From BJGV01 sp964196335 (GTDB lineage: Bacteria > Pseudomonadota > Gammaproteobacteria > Burkholderiales > Nitrosomonadaceae), in the NCBI GenBank assembly GCA_965238155.1, contig OZ250175.1, positions 1,054,001 to 1,118,000 of the forward strand: a DNA stretch of 64,000 nucleotides, in the 5' to 3' direction. The translations under genes were made by a program, and so were the position numbers. Positions 30,664-38,834 of this stretch are shown one piece after another. The notes below the pieces were generated by a model. It was not told where the DNA came from. It searched no databases and worked only from the letters and a program-made list of their open reading frames with translations. The number at the start of each line of letters is the position of its first letter. Positions within the stretch are counted from its first letter, which is position 1.

Positions 30664-32808
30664 ATGACACAGACATTTAATCAGGTACCGATAGAAGGTC
30701 CTAAACGAATGAGTGAAGTGGCGATTGAAATTAATAAATCGCTTAACTCTTTACTCTCATCCAACATCGGCACCACCAGACCGTCCTATGCCACGGAGGG
30801 AATGTTGTGGCTGTCAAAAGACGGCGGCATCATTAAGGCGTACATTTATAACGGAACGTCTGACAAACTGTTATTTACCATCGGCGAGGGCGACCAGATC
30901 ACAATTAACGCTGCCACAGGATTAACAGAAGCAGAAGTGTCCGCACTGATCGCAACCGCGGTGGCCAACATTGACGTGGTTAATGCTACTGTGTCAGCAC
31001 GGGGCATTATCGAATTAGCCAATCAGGCGGAGGCTCGTGCGGGTACTGACAACGAGCGCGCGATGACACCTGTACGTGTTACAGATGTGGTGGGTCGCGC
31101 TACACCTAATGCCAGTCAGTCCACACGCGGGTTAATAGCGTTAGCGACTATTGCTGAAGCAGCAGCAGGTACGCAGACGACTAAGGCCGTGACACCGCGG
31201 GGTGCTAAGGAATCCGTGATGACATTCACGCAGGCTTGGGCGCGCGTTGGCAACACTGCCGCCATTCCGGCCGGCAAACTGGGTAACGCGCTTCGCGACA
31301 CGGCAGCGCAAATCCTGACCAAGCTTACAACGGTTGACGGTCCGGGCTCCGGACTGAACGCGGATTTACTGGATGGCCTCACCAGCAGCGTTTATTTACA
31401 GGATCTGGGGACTCTTGATGATCTGAATACAATAGGAATTTCTGCTAATTCCGGGTCTTTCTATTTTCCGGCGACGGCAACCAACCAACCGTCCGGCGTT
31501 ACCGCAGGTGGCCACGGCCTCTATCTGGGGCCGTTCGGCGGCAACCGGATGACGACCGCCCAGATAATTTTCCCGGCGAGCGGGGCTGCCTTTGCACGGC
31601 ACAGAGAAAATACCGTCGGGTCGGAATGGGGGGTCTGGACAAGTCTTGGTTATGACGACACAGCGGTTCGGGATCTGATCACAAACGAAGTAACGGCGCG
31701 GGAGGAGGCGGATACAGTGCTTGGTACCCGCATTGACGATCTGCCAACCACAGGCGGCACGGCAACTCCCAATTCATGGATGAAGCGCAGCTCGACCTCT
31801 GTCCAGGCCCTTACTGATGTCTTCATCAACGTGCCCTTCGCCACTCTGGTCACGGACGAGAGCAAAAGCGATATAACCTACGCTGACGGGATGTTCACCG
31901 CCGTTGTTGCCGGTAATTATCGGTTCGGCGGGCTCATTACCATACATGATGCTGTTTCAAGGCGCGCACAGGCGGAACTCCAAATTTATGTGGACGGTGT
32001 GGCACGCGGCCCGGTTCATTTCGGTGCTTATATCAGAAATATCAACGAGGGTGTGCGTCCTGATGATCCTGATACGGAGGACGACTGGACTATCGGCCTG
32101 ACAAACCAGCCGTTTGCGCTGACGGCGGGCCAGACCATTGAGGTCCGGGTTAAACGAGCCACCAGCAGCACGACCACGACCATCAACGGGACAGGCTCTT
32201 TGATCTGGCTGGAACGCATGACCGGCGACAAGGGCGGCCTTGAAGCTGTCTTACTGGACAATCTGAATACACAATTCACATCTGGTCACGGCCTTTTTCA
32301 CCCGGGGACGACAGGTGTGCCACGGGCAGGTGAGAATGGGCTGGTCATAACGGTCGGTGATGTAACCGAATCTGCACAGATTATATTTTCCGGCATAAGC
32401 GACTGTTACTATCGAATTAAGAGACGAGGAGCGACTGGTTATGATCCTTTACGACTATTTAAGCGTTCGGGTGCAGACGCTCACCGCATAATTGATCGAT
32501 TCCCGGCGGCAAATGAAGAAGTGTCTACTTATCATGGACATGGTGCAGTTCCCAGCGAGGTGTGGGTAGAGGCCATCTGCCTTACCGCCAGCGGTGATTA
32601 CGCTGCTGGCGACACGGTCGGGATTCCAATAGCTGCAAATAATTCGGTTTACGGAGTGAATACTTACAGCAATGCGACACATACCTACATTAGAATTTCC
32701 CCTTTCGGCTTAAGCATAAAACGAAAGGGTACTTCAGGGCAGGTTATAAACCTGAGCAGCTTTGCAAACAGGAGCAGTTGGAGTCTGAGGTTTAATCTAA
32801 ACAGATAA
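30664..32808 (+). CDS. Long tail fibre protein
   Basis: The 714-residue product begins MTQTFNQVPIEGPKRMSEV and has phage-fibre repeats VSARGIIELANQAEARAGTDNERAMTP-like and the following STRGLIALATIAEAAAGT copy, here described by their parts RGIIELANQAEA and RGLIALATIAEA. A collagen-poor shaft then leads to a C1q-like region (VPFATLVTDESKSD, ADGMFTAVVAGNYRF). The C-terminus has a separate globular part. It follows the glycine-rich adhesin by 6 bases. Confidence 0.75.
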   Translation: MTQTFNQVPIEGPKRMSEVAIEINKSLNSLLSSNIGTTRPSYATEGMLWLSKDGGIIKAYIYNGTSDKLLFTIGEGDQITINAATGLTEAEVSALIATAVANIDVVNATVSARGIIELANQAEARAGTDNERAMTPVRVTDVVGRATPNASQSTRGLIALATIAEAAAGTQTTKAVTPRGAKESVMTFTQAWARVGNTAAIPAGKLGNALRDTAAQILTKLTTVDGPGSGLNADLLDGLTSSVYLQDLGTLDDLNTIGISANSGSFYFPATATNQPSGVTAGGHGLYLGPFGGNRMTTAQIIFPASGAAFARHRENTVGSEWGVWTSLGYDDTAVRDLITNEVTAREEADTVLGTRIDDLPTTGGTATPNSWMKRSSTSVQALTDVFINVPFATLVTDESKSDITYADGMFTAVVAGNYRFGGLITIHDAVSRRAQAELQIYVDGVARGPVHFGAYIRNINEGVRPDDPDTEDDWTIGLTNQPFALTAGQTIEVRVKRATSSTTTTINGTGSLIWLERMTGDKGGLEAVLLDNLNTQFTSGHGLFHPGTTGVPRAGENGLVITVGDVTESAQIIFSGISDCYYRIKRRGATGYDPLRLFKRSGADAHRIIDRFPAANEEVSTYHGHGAVPSEVWVEAICLTASGDYAAGDTVGIPIAANNSVYGVNTYSNATHTYIRISPFGLSIKRKGTSGQVINLSSFANRSSWSLRFNLNR

Positions 32809-32853
32809 ATAAAATCATCGGCCATCCACGGCCACAACAGAGAGGCTAATGAC

Positions 32854-34047
32854 ATGACTGAAGTTCAAAGTTTTTACTACTTTTATGATGCAAAAGGTGG
32901 TTATCTTCAATCCTATTATGGTTCTTCAAAGGAAGCAGAAGCGGAACGCGACTATCTTAACGCGACCTTTGGCGGGCCTCCTTATTATATTGCTGCAGGA
33001 GTGCACGGATTTGAGATTGATCCGCCCGTTCGCGACGCCATCATCAGCGCCTTTTCTATTCCGCATGCCTGGGGCGGGCGTTACGATCCGACCGTGCGCA
33101 CCATCCACGGCGATGCACTGTTCGGGTACGTGTATCAGATACCGGACAATGTCTGGGCCATCGACACCATTTATGAGAACGGAACGATAGTCGCCCACGA
33201 GGGCAAGGTGTATGAAGCGAAGTATGTGGCGACGAGTACTGTTGATAATGTGCCCGGTGGCGCGGTGGATTCCTGGACGCAACTGTTCGTCTATGATGCC
33301 GCCAGTCAATCGGTTCCGTTGGGAGAAAAGGGTTTGAACGGGGCAATCTATCTGAAGTCATCGGCGCTGATGCCGGCCGAAGTGGGGGTGCAGTTCACCG
33401 CTGAATTTCCTCGCAATAACGGGTACCGGGTGATGGTCGGGTTCGGCGTTAACAAACCTGACATTACAACCGATGAAAGAGGCATAAATAAAGGATTGTT
33501 GTTCGGCATATCGACTTCTTCAAGCGACAAATTGGGTATTACTGTCAAATCGACTAACGGGCTGTTGCAGCATTTCGATCCCAGTATCGACTGGGGTTAT
33601 TTCAATGGTGCAACCAATCTCTATAGTAATCTGATTATTCCGCTTTCAAAGTTAAAAGACGGCAACACCCATACCTTCAAATTCGAACATAACAAGGGGT
33701 TGTTGACAGTTTCCGTGGACGGAACCAGGTTCGGTGAATTTACCTATCCCGATGCGACCTATCCATTGCGCCAATATCTCACCGGCGATCACGCGGGCGA
33801 GCAGGTCAAACACTCCGGGCAATATTTTTCCCTTCAGAGCGTTGCCGGTAGTCCTTTCAGGTTCGACCTTTACGACCTGTGTTTCTACCGACCGGGCCTG
33901 CATCAGATTTCCCGCAATTTCTCCGACATCAACCCGCATAACCTCAACATCAGGGGTGATACTACGCCACCATCCAACGGGAGCCGCGTACAGACGCTGA
34001 AACTGGTCAGCCACGCGGACGGCGGCATGGAATTCAAGGTTACCTGA
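32854..34047 (+). CDS. Adhesin with chitin-binding-like and lectin-like regions
   Basis: The 397-residue protein has an N-terminal unique domain (YFYDAKGGYLQSYYGSSKEA), then a CBM5/12-like segment IVAHEGKVYEAKYVATST ending in WTQLFVYD, where tryptophan and tyrosine would bind sugars. Residues about 160-340 resemble a concanavalin-like jelly-roll (FTAEFPRNNGYRVMVGFGV, KFEHNKGLLTVSVDGTRFG). It may be the sugar-binding tip or a depolymerising subunit without visible catalytic residues. Confidence 0.55.
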   Translation: MTEVQSFYYFYDAKGGYLQSYYGSSKEAEAERDYLNATFGGPPYYIAAGVHGFEIDPPVRDAIISAFSIPHAWGGRYDPTVRTIHGDALFGYVYQIPDNVWAIDTIYENGTIVAHEGKVYEAKYVATSTVDNVPGGAVDSWTQLFVYDAASQSVPLGEKGLNGAIYLKSSALMPAEVGVQFTAEFPRNNGYRVMVGFGVNKPDITTDERGINKGLLFGISTSSSDKLGITVKSTNGLLQHFDPSIDWGYFNGATNLYSNLIIPLSKLKDGNTHTFKFEHNKGLLTVSVDGTRFGEFTYPDATYPLRQYLTGDHAGEQVKHSGQYFSLQSVAGSPFRFDLYDLCFYRPGLHQISRNFSDINPHNLNIRGDTTPPSNGSRVQTLKLVSHADGGMEFKVT

Positions 34048-34064
34048 TAAGAAGAGGAAGAAAA

Positions 34065-34232
34065 ATGGAAAATGATATTTTAATCTGGCTCGGAAGCCAG
34101 TTGATAGTCGGGGCTGCGATCTGGGGTGGGATACGAATGGATATCCGGAATATGCATCGGCAGATCGAACAGGTACACAAGACTGCTTCCGATGCACACA
34201 ACAGAATTGATCGTATCCTCGAACGAAAATAA
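34065..34232 (+). CDS. Short membrane-plus-coiled-coil lysis protein
   Basis: A 55-residue product with a strong ribosome site (GAGGAAGAAAA). Residues 4-23 (DILIWLGSQLIVGAAIWGG) make one membrane span; the rest is an amphipathic, charged helix (RQIEQVHKTASDAHNRID). Its stop shares a base with the start of the holin-like gene. The plan is that of small type II/III holins or antiholins. Confidence 0.6.
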   Translation: MENDILIWLGSQLIVGAAIWGGIRMDIRNMHRQIEQVHKTASDAHNRIDRILERK

Positions 34233-34459
34233 TGGGCTGGTTAACAGAAGCTTTGGAAAATGGTGCGCTGATCCGGCGCATTTTTTTATTGTGGGGCATG
34301 GCCATGACCACCTATGCGCTGCAATGGACTTTTACTTTCGTTGAGGTTTCAAAATTCAATGGTATCGAAACGGCCGCCATCATCGGTGCAATCTGGGTGC
34401 CGTTATCTTCGTTGCAGGGATATCTTTTCGGAGCATACACAAAAGCGAGGCAGACATGA
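34232..34459 (+). CDS. Holin
   Basis: A 75-residue protein with two hydrophobic segments (about 18-37, IFLLWGMAMTTYALQWTFTF, and about 45-64, ETAAIIGAIWVPLSSLQGYL) and a basic end (YTKARQT). It precedes the lysozyme gene with a 4-base overlap, the normal lysis order. It should permeabilise the inner membrane. Confidence 0.75.
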   Translation: MGWLTEALENGALIRRIFLLWGMAMTTYALQWTFTFVEVSKFNGIETAAIIGAIWVPLSSLQGYLFGAYTKARQT

Positions 34460-34884
34460 AAACAGGAAAAAAAGGAATTGAATTAATTAAGAAATGGGAG
34501 GGCTTCCGGGCAGATGCGTATATCCCTGTGCCGGGCGACGTCCAAACCATCGGCTACGGACACACGTTGAATGTAAAAACGGGGGACAAGATTACACAGG
34601 CAGAAGGCGAACAATTTTTAAAAGATGATCTGATGCGGTTCGAAGAATGTGTCAACGAATGCGCCCCGCAAGATTTAACGCAGAATCAGTTTGATGCGTG
34701 TATCAGTCTCGCTTTCAATGTCGGCAATGCAAACTTTCAACGATCCACATTATTAAAAAAATTAAATACCGGAGATTATGCGGGGGCTGCTAATCAGTTT
34801 CGAAGATGGAACCGGGCGGGCGGACGTGTATTAGACGGACTGACTAACCGACGCCGTGCAGAACGAATTTTATTCTTATCATGA
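34456..34884 (+). CDS. Endolysin, lysozyme (glycoside hydrolase 24)
   Basis: The product has the GH24 triad: catalytic Glu in IKKWEGFRADAY, then Asp-region PVPGDVQTIGYGHT with the conserved Gly-Tyr-Gly-His-Thr, and FDACISLAFNVG later. At 142 residues it has one domain and no signal-anchor segment, so it needs the holin to reach the wall. It cuts the N-acetylmuramic to N-acetylglucosamine bond in the periplasm. Confidence 0.92.
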   Translation: MKTGKKGIELIKKWEGFRADAYIPVPGDVQTIGYGHTLNVKTGDKITQAEGEQFLKDDLMRFEECVNECAPQDLTQNQFDACISLAFNVGNANFQRSTLLKKLNTGDYAGAANQFRRWNRAGGRVLDGLTNRRRAERILFLS

Positions 34885-35363
34885 TTCCAATCCCACCGAA
34901 GCTATATATGCTCGCAGGCGTGGCGATAATCATTGCAGGGTTATCTGTCTATGCCTACACGCTTTCTTTGCAACTCACAGCTTGTGAAGCGTCTTATGCG
35001 GAGTTTGTAGCGAAGACCGAAGCTCTGGGAGAGCGAGCCAGACAGGATGCGCTGATTAAAGACAATGCAAATGAACGAAACAGGAGAATTGCAGATGAGA
35101 AATTTACTAAAACTAACGTTACCAACGCTGCTGTTATTAAGCAGCTGCGCGACCAATCCGATACCGGTACGCGTTCCCTGCCCCAAGCCCCCGGCACTTC
35201 CCCTCGCCCTGACTTGTACTGCGCCGATCGAGGCGAATTTGAACGTGGAAATGGAGAAAGCTTTGCAACGCTACAAGCAGAGGCAAGAAAAATTGTGGAC
35301 AGAGGTACAGCGTACTCCCTGAAGCTGCAAAATGCGTGTGCATGGTCGAAGGAGGTGCGGTGA
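34881..35363 (+). CDS. Rz-like inner-membrane spanin (i-spanin)
   Basis: The 160-residue product has one N-terminal membrane helix (LYMLAGVAIIIAGLSVYAYT) and a long periplasmic helical part (ALGERARQDALIKDNANERNRR). The Rz1 lipoprotein gene is nested in another frame at 35095-35322, the classic Rz/Rz1 arrangement. Spanins fuse inner and outer membranes at the end of lysis. It overlaps the lysozyme stop by 4 bases. Confidence 0.8.
   Translation: MIPIPPKLYMLAGVAIIIAGLSVYAYTLSLQLTACEASYAEFVAKTEALGERARQDALIKDNANERNRRIADEKFTKTNVTNAAVIKQLRDQSDTGTRSLPQAPGTSPRPDLYCADRGEFERGNGESFATLQAEARKIVDRGTAYSLKLQNACAWSKEVR
35095..35322 (+). CDS. Rz1-like outer-membrane spanin lipoprotein, nested
   Basis: I start at the ATG at 35095, with AGGAG upstream, inside the Rz-like gene. 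The product begins MRNLLKLTLPTLLLLSSC, with the lipobox LSSC and Cys18 as lipid anchor, then a proline-rich segment (PVRVPCPKPPALPLAL) typical of Rz1, and a short helix with VEMEKALQRYKQRQEKLW. Seventy-five residues is long for a nested Rz1 but fits. It pairs with the i-spanin. Confidence 0.78.
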   Translation: MRNLLKLTLPTLLLLSSCATNPIPVRVPCPKPPALPLALTCTAPIEANLNVEMEKALQRYKQRQEKLWTEVQRTP

Positions 35364-35383
35364 AGCACGAACCCGATCCATGC

Positions 35384-35695
35384 TTACGCTGCTTTCAGTG
35401 TTCCGGATGATCGTTTTATGGGCTTAACTATTATCTTGTCTGCATTCTTCAATACCTGAGCAAGATCATAACCAGCCTGCATACGCACCCAAATATCAGC
35501 ACTGCCACCAAATGTTTTGCTTATACGAACTGCCATATCAGGGGAAATACCAGCCGAGCCGTTAATAACCCGTGACAAGGTATTACGAGTAACCCCAAAG
35601 TGTTTTGCGCCTTCCGTAACATTCAAATTCCGAGCTTCTAAAGCATATCTAATCTGTCTGCCCGGATGCGGCGGATTCTTCATAATCATATCCAT
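35384..35695 (-). CDS. higA: HigA-type antitoxin (HTH)
   Basis: The product matches HigA: NPPHPGRQIRYALEARNLNV near the start, then the HTH (EGAKHFGVTRNTLSRVING), SAGISPDMAVRISKTFGG and SADIWVRMQAGYDLAQ. It is the second gene of a toxin-first TA pair, 23 bases after HigB. The protein binds the palindrome in the promoter and represses the operon. It lies between the lysis genes and the attachment site and probably stabilises the prophage. Confidence 0.88.
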   Translation of the reverse strand: MDMIMKNPPHPGRQIRYALEARNLNVTEGAKHFGVTRNTLSRVINGSAGISPDMAVRISKTFGGSADIWVRMQAGYDLAQVLKNADKIIVKPIKRSSGTLKAA

Positions 35696-35718
35696 ATCAT
35701 TACCTCACTTGTTTATTT

Positions 35719-35997
35719 TTAATGATAGTCTCCATAATCAACATCATACGCATTTTGGTTTTCAAACCGAAACCATACTCTGTAATTACCTGAAACCGAC
35801 ATTGACCAGAAGCCCTTTAGTCGCCCTTTTAATTGATGTAAATCCCATGTAACTGTATCTATATCAGAGATATTCTTTAAATAGTGTAAGACAATTAAAA
35901 TATCTACTATGCGTTCTAAATGATTTGGGTTGATCTTACTTTTATCATTCTTCTCGTAGAGTTTCTTTAAGGAACGGTTTTTAAATGTTTTGATCAT
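35719..35997 (-). CDS. higB: HigB-type mRNA interferase toxin
   Basis: A RelE-fold toxin: MIKTFKNRSLKKLYE, KINPNHLERIVDILIVL, then DLHQLKGRLKGFWSMSVSGNYRVWFRF, with the conserved G-x-W-S-M-S and N-Y-R-V motifs near the active site. At 92 residues it is full length. It would cleave mRNA on the ribosome unless HigA neutralises it. The two genes are expressed from the promoter at 36004-36032. Confidence 0.88.
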   Translation of the reverse strand: MIKTFKNRSLKKLYEKNDKSKINPNHLERIVDILIVLHYLKNISDIDTVTWDLHQLKGRLKGFWSMSVSGNYRVWFRFENQNAYDVDYGDYH

Positions 35998-36003
35998 GTG
36001 CTA

Positions 36004-36032
36004 ATTATATCGTGATACGTATCGTGTGTCAA
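36004..36032 (-). promoter_or_regulatory. higBA promoter with palindromic operator
   Basis: On the minus strand TTGACA (36032-36027) and TATAAT (36009-36004) are both perfect with 17 bases between. The spacer carries the palindrome GATACGTATC (36014-36023), an obvious HigA operator that would block polymerase. This is one of the strongest promoters in the window. Confidence 0.8.
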
Positions 36033-36068
36033 GATATTTACTTAAAATAAACTGAACCACAACCCACT

Positions 36069-36167
36069 TCACCCCAGCTTCTTCACCAGCTCTCCGGCCG
36101 GAACATGGTAGTACACGAGCAGCTGATTAAGGTTGCGGTGTCCGATCATTCTGAAATCAGCCCCATT
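36069..36167 (-). pseudogene. C-terminal remnant of a tyrosine integrase
   Basis: Only the end remains: MIGHRNLNQLLVYYHVPAGE followed by LVKKLG and TGA. MIGHRNLNQ corresponds to the box II LGH-x-L region and YY to the catalytic tyrosine region of phage integrases. A stop lies just upstream in frame. About 100 bases further is the tRNA-derived attachment sequence, so this is the stump of an integrase once placed beside the att site. Confidence 0.6.
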
Positions 36168-36269
36168 TCAGCCCCACTTTGTACAGTATTTATAGGTATT
36201 TATGGGTAAGCATGGAAAAATAAATGCAATAAAAACAACAGACAAGCAGGTATATTCGTTGGCATCCTG

Positions 36270-36317
36270 AGACTCATAATCCCTTGGTCGCTGGTTCGAA
36301 TCCAGCCAGACCCACCA
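36270..36317 (+). other. Probable attachment site: 3' half of a tRNA-Met(CAU) gene
   Basis: The bases run from GACTCATAATCCC through TGGTCGCTGGTTCGAATCC to the CCA end. They form the 3' side of the anticodon arm with a CAT anticodon (CTCATAA loop), a complete T arm (CTGG-TTCGAAT-CCAG) and the acceptor end CAGACCC-A-CCA. The 5' half is missing and the anticodon stem does not pair with what precedes it. Such 3'-half copies form the distal end of elements that integrate into tRNA genes. The intact gene should lie at the other end, left of base 1. Confidence 0.65.
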
Positions 36318-36399
36318 CTCACTCCCTGCATTCCCCCACACCAATTCGACATCAGAGAAGAGCCACGCATTCTTGCGGGCCTTGGGCTATAATTTACGG

Positions 36400-36474
36400 A
36401 TACCTGTTGCAGAGAGACGATCTCCGGAGGCGAAAGGGACGATTTCACGCAATCGTCTCTGTCTGGCATTTTTT
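36400..36474 (+). ncRNA. Candidate structured RNA with terminator
   Basis: A TATAAT at 36388-36393 precedes a hairpin of AGAGACGAT (36413-36421) with ATCGTCTCT (36452-36460), then GTCTGGCA and T6. Inside lies GGAGGCGAAAGGGACGA. The order of purine-rich core and closing CTCTG-CTGGCA resembles, but does not match, a glycine riboswitch. No plus-strand gene follows within the cassette, so a downstream gene may have been displaced. It could equally be a plain small RNA. Confidence 0.3.
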
Positions 36475-36494
36475 CGTCACCAATCCATGGGTGC

Positions 36495-38180
36495 TCACGG
36501 CGGATTGCGGGTGTTGAATCCAAGCAACGTTCGTTGCTCTTTCCAGGATTGTGGCAGAAGCCGGAGACGTTTTAGCTTTTCTACCGTGAGCTCAGTTGGT
36601 TGTTTGCCTCTGAGTATGGCCTCAATGATATCAGGAGCCAGGAATGCAAGAGGCAGGAAACGGCTGACATCACCTTCATCCCTGTTAGCGTCCTGCGCAA
36701 TCTGACGAACTGTCCCGACCCCGCCCGAACTGATCTTCGCAAACCATTGATGAGTGTCTCTGACCAGGCGAATTAGTCTGTCATCTTGGAACGTCGCCCT
36801 GGCATCACCATGCATGATAATTTTTTGATTTACACCCCGGCATCGGATGGACATGAGAGCTTCGAGAACAATTGGGTTGCAATCGATAGCGCGGTTAACA
36901 CCAAGGTACTCTGCCAACCCAGTGCCGGAGATAGTGATGCGCAGTTGATCGGATGTAACAGTTACCCGCTCCAATATCAGGCGAACAGTTTCTGCGGTTT
37001 CATCTGTCCGGTTCTCAGTGATGGCTGTTGCCAGCTTTGCCGCCACCTGAATGGAGGGTTGAATCTCTGCAGGTAACCCCGCTTCCCCGTACAGGGCATC
37101 TGCAATTTTCACATCGTCAGATAAGAACCGGGCCACCTCATACAGAATCGCCTCTTCCAGCCGATCAGCCGGCAGGCGCCATCCGTTAGTTTTACCACCC
37201 CCTTGTATTAAATGTTTGGATAGGTAGTACCGATATCGCCGCCCCTTCTTCTGACAATAAGATGGCGACAGTCGCTCACCGTTCTCATCAAACACCAGGC
37301 CTGTGAGCAGGCATCGTAGCCTGGCATTGCACCGGGAGTGTCGGGCCGGCGCACGGACCCGTAAACATTCCTGAACGGTATTCCACGTATCCCGATCTAT
37401 GATGGGTTTATGTTGTCCGGGGTAAGTATTACCCTTGTGAGAGACTTCACCCACGTAGATTGGATTGTGAAGTAGTTGAGACAGATGCCCGCGTGTGAAC
37501 GGCTTGCCGCCGGTTGCCTTGTCACCTGAGCCCCGCCGCCTGGTAATATAACCCCGTCGGTCTGCCGCCTCTTTCAGCGTACGAACGGATTTGACTTTCA
37601 GATAACGATCATAGAGCGCCTGAACCACTTTGGCCTCGTCCTCGTTAACAATCAGTTTCTTGTCGATAGCATCGTATCCAATCGGTGATTGTCCTCCCAT
37701 CCACATACCCTTTTTCTTGGATGCGGCGATCTTGTCCCGAATCCGTTCCGCTGTAACCTCCCGCTCGAACTGGGCAAAGGAGAGGAGAACGTTCAGGGTC
37801 AATCGGCCCATGGAGGAGGTCGTATTGAACTGCTGGGTGACAGAGACAAACGAGACATTTCTGACATCGAAGATGTCGATAATCTTTGAGAAGTCCATAA
37901 GGGACCGGGTCAGACGGTCCACCTTGTACACCATGACCAGCTCGATCTTTCCTTTCTCAATATCTTCAAGTAATTCCTGTAAAGCAGGTCTTCCCATGGT
38001 TCCCCCTGAGATACCACCATCGTCGTAGTTCTTCCTGACTACACGCCAGCCAAGCCCCCTCTGTGATTGGACGAACGCTTCACAGGCTTCCCGTTGGGCA
38101 TCCAGACTGTTGAAGTCCTGCTCCAGTCCTTCCTCTGTGGATTTTCGGGTATAGATGGCACAGCGCATGCAGTTACTCAT
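36495..38180 (-). CDS. Large serine recombinase
   Basis: A 561-residue serine recombinase. The catalytic domain starts MRCAIYTRKSTEEGLEQDF, with the nucleophile serine in YTRKS, and contains DDGGISGGTMGRPAL, VYKVDRLTRSLMDF and ERIRDKIAASKKKG. The recombinase domain follows (GYDAIDKKLIVNEDEAKVV, LLHNPIYVGEVSHKG), with a degraded zinc ribbon near LRCLLTG. The C-terminal 200 residues are helical. The start overlaps the DUF2924 stop (ATGA). It may move its own cassette. Confidence 0.88.
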   Translation of the reverse strand: MSNCMRCAIYTRKSTEEGLEQDFNSLDAQREACEAFVQSQRGLGWRVVRKNYDDGGISGGTMGRPALQELLEDIEKGKIELVMVYKVDRLTRSLMDFSKIIDIFDVRNVSFVSVTQQFNTTSSMGRLTLNVLLSFAQFEREVTAERIRDKIAASKKKGMWMGGQSPIGYDAIDKKLIVNEDEAKVVQALYDRYLKVKSVRTLKEAADRRGYITRRRGSGDKATGGKPFTRGHLSQLLHNPIYVGEVSHKGNTYPGQHKPIIDRDTWNTVQECLRVRAPARHSRCNARLRCLLTGLVFDENGERLSPSYCQKKGRRYRYYLSKHLIQGGGKTNGWRLPADRLEEAILYEVARFLSDDVKIADALYGEAGLPAEIQPSIQVAAKLATAITENRTDETAETVRLILERVTVTSDQLRITISGTGLAEYLGVNRAIDCNPIVLEALMSIRCRGVNQKIIMHGDARATFQDDRLIRLVRDTHQWFAKISSGGVGTVRQIAQDANRDEGDVSRFLPLAFLAPDIIEAILRGKQPTELTVEKLKRLRLLPQSWKEQRTLLGFNTRNPP

Positions 38181-38620
38181 AGTCCGAAGAACCTCGGACC
38201 CGACCATCTGGTCCCAGTGATGGCACAAGCAACTTTCGAGAGTGATTTGTATATCTCGCCATCATATCGAAACCCATTCTCAGCAACGTCTACGGTATGA
38301 GTTCGTCCATGCCATTCCCGAACCAGTCGGACACCCGGAGCAAGACCATCTGACTTTCGTAGCATGCCCGGTGATGCCGGGTTTTTTCCTGCTTGTTTTA
38401 CGGTACGGCGTAGCTTCCGTTTTGTAGCCGGTGTCAGACCGCCAAGTGCTTTCACCTGTATTTGACAGGCAGCACTGTATTCCAACAACCTCCGGCTGAG
38501 TCCCTTCGGTGGCGGATGGCTGTGCGCATCCGTCCAGCTTTCAATCAGCCGAGCCCGCGACAGACCGGGTATCCCCCGGAGTGCCTCAGTGACCCGGCCC
38601 TGATCACCCGGGCTTATCAT
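38177..38620 (-). CDS. DUF2924 protein
   Basis: The 147-residue product (start MISPGDQGRVTEALRGI) has LIESWTDAHSHPPPKGLSRR, LLEYSAACQIQVKALGGL and the conserved GVRLVREWHGRTHTVDVAEN, then FRYDGEIYKSLSKVACAITG with TRWSGPRFFGL at the end. This is the DUF2924 pattern, which nearly always occurs next to a large serine recombinase. It could be a directionality or DNA-binding partner. The start overlaps the DUF3489 end by 17 bases. Confidence 0.82.
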   Translation of the reverse strand: MISPGDQGRVTEALRGIPGLSRARLIESWTDAHSHPPPKGLSRRLLEYSAACQIQVKALGGLTPATKRKLRRTVKQAGKNPASPGMLRKSDGLAPGVRLVREWHGRTHTVDVAENGFRYDGEIYKSLSKVACAITGTRWSGPRFFGL

Positions 38621-38834
38621 CGGACGGGAGAGTCCTGTCGGTCCAGCAGATTGGCACATTCCCGACATTCTTCTCCCACGTAATGCCATGCTCCTTTTTC
38701 CGAAGCTCTGTAAGGGGTACCCGCGTACTGTGCGGCAGCCACCCCGTGGTTTCCTGAAGCTGAGCCAGGCTTGCACCGTGGGAGCGGTTCAGGAGTGTAA
38801 GAACGGTTGCGATCCTGGTTGTTTTGGTGGGCAT
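38604..38834 (-). CDS. DUF3489 protein
   Basis: I start at the ATG at 38834, which has AAGGAGGTATCC upstream. The product (76 residues) contains TRIATVLTLLNRSHGASLAQ, LQETTGWLPHSTRVPLTELR and KKEHGITWEKNVGN, the winged-helix-like DUF3489 domain. It is the first gene of the three-gene cassette and may regulate it. Confidence 0.8.
   Translation of the reverse strand: MPTKTTRIATVLTLLNRSHGASLAQLQETTGWLPHSTRVPLTELRKKEHGITWEKNVGNVPICWTDRTLPSDDKPG

Noticed and set aside
33652..34311. A 219-codon minus-strand open frame
   Set aside because: It covers the adhesin, lysis gene and part of the holin on the other strand; no domain and no ribosome site.
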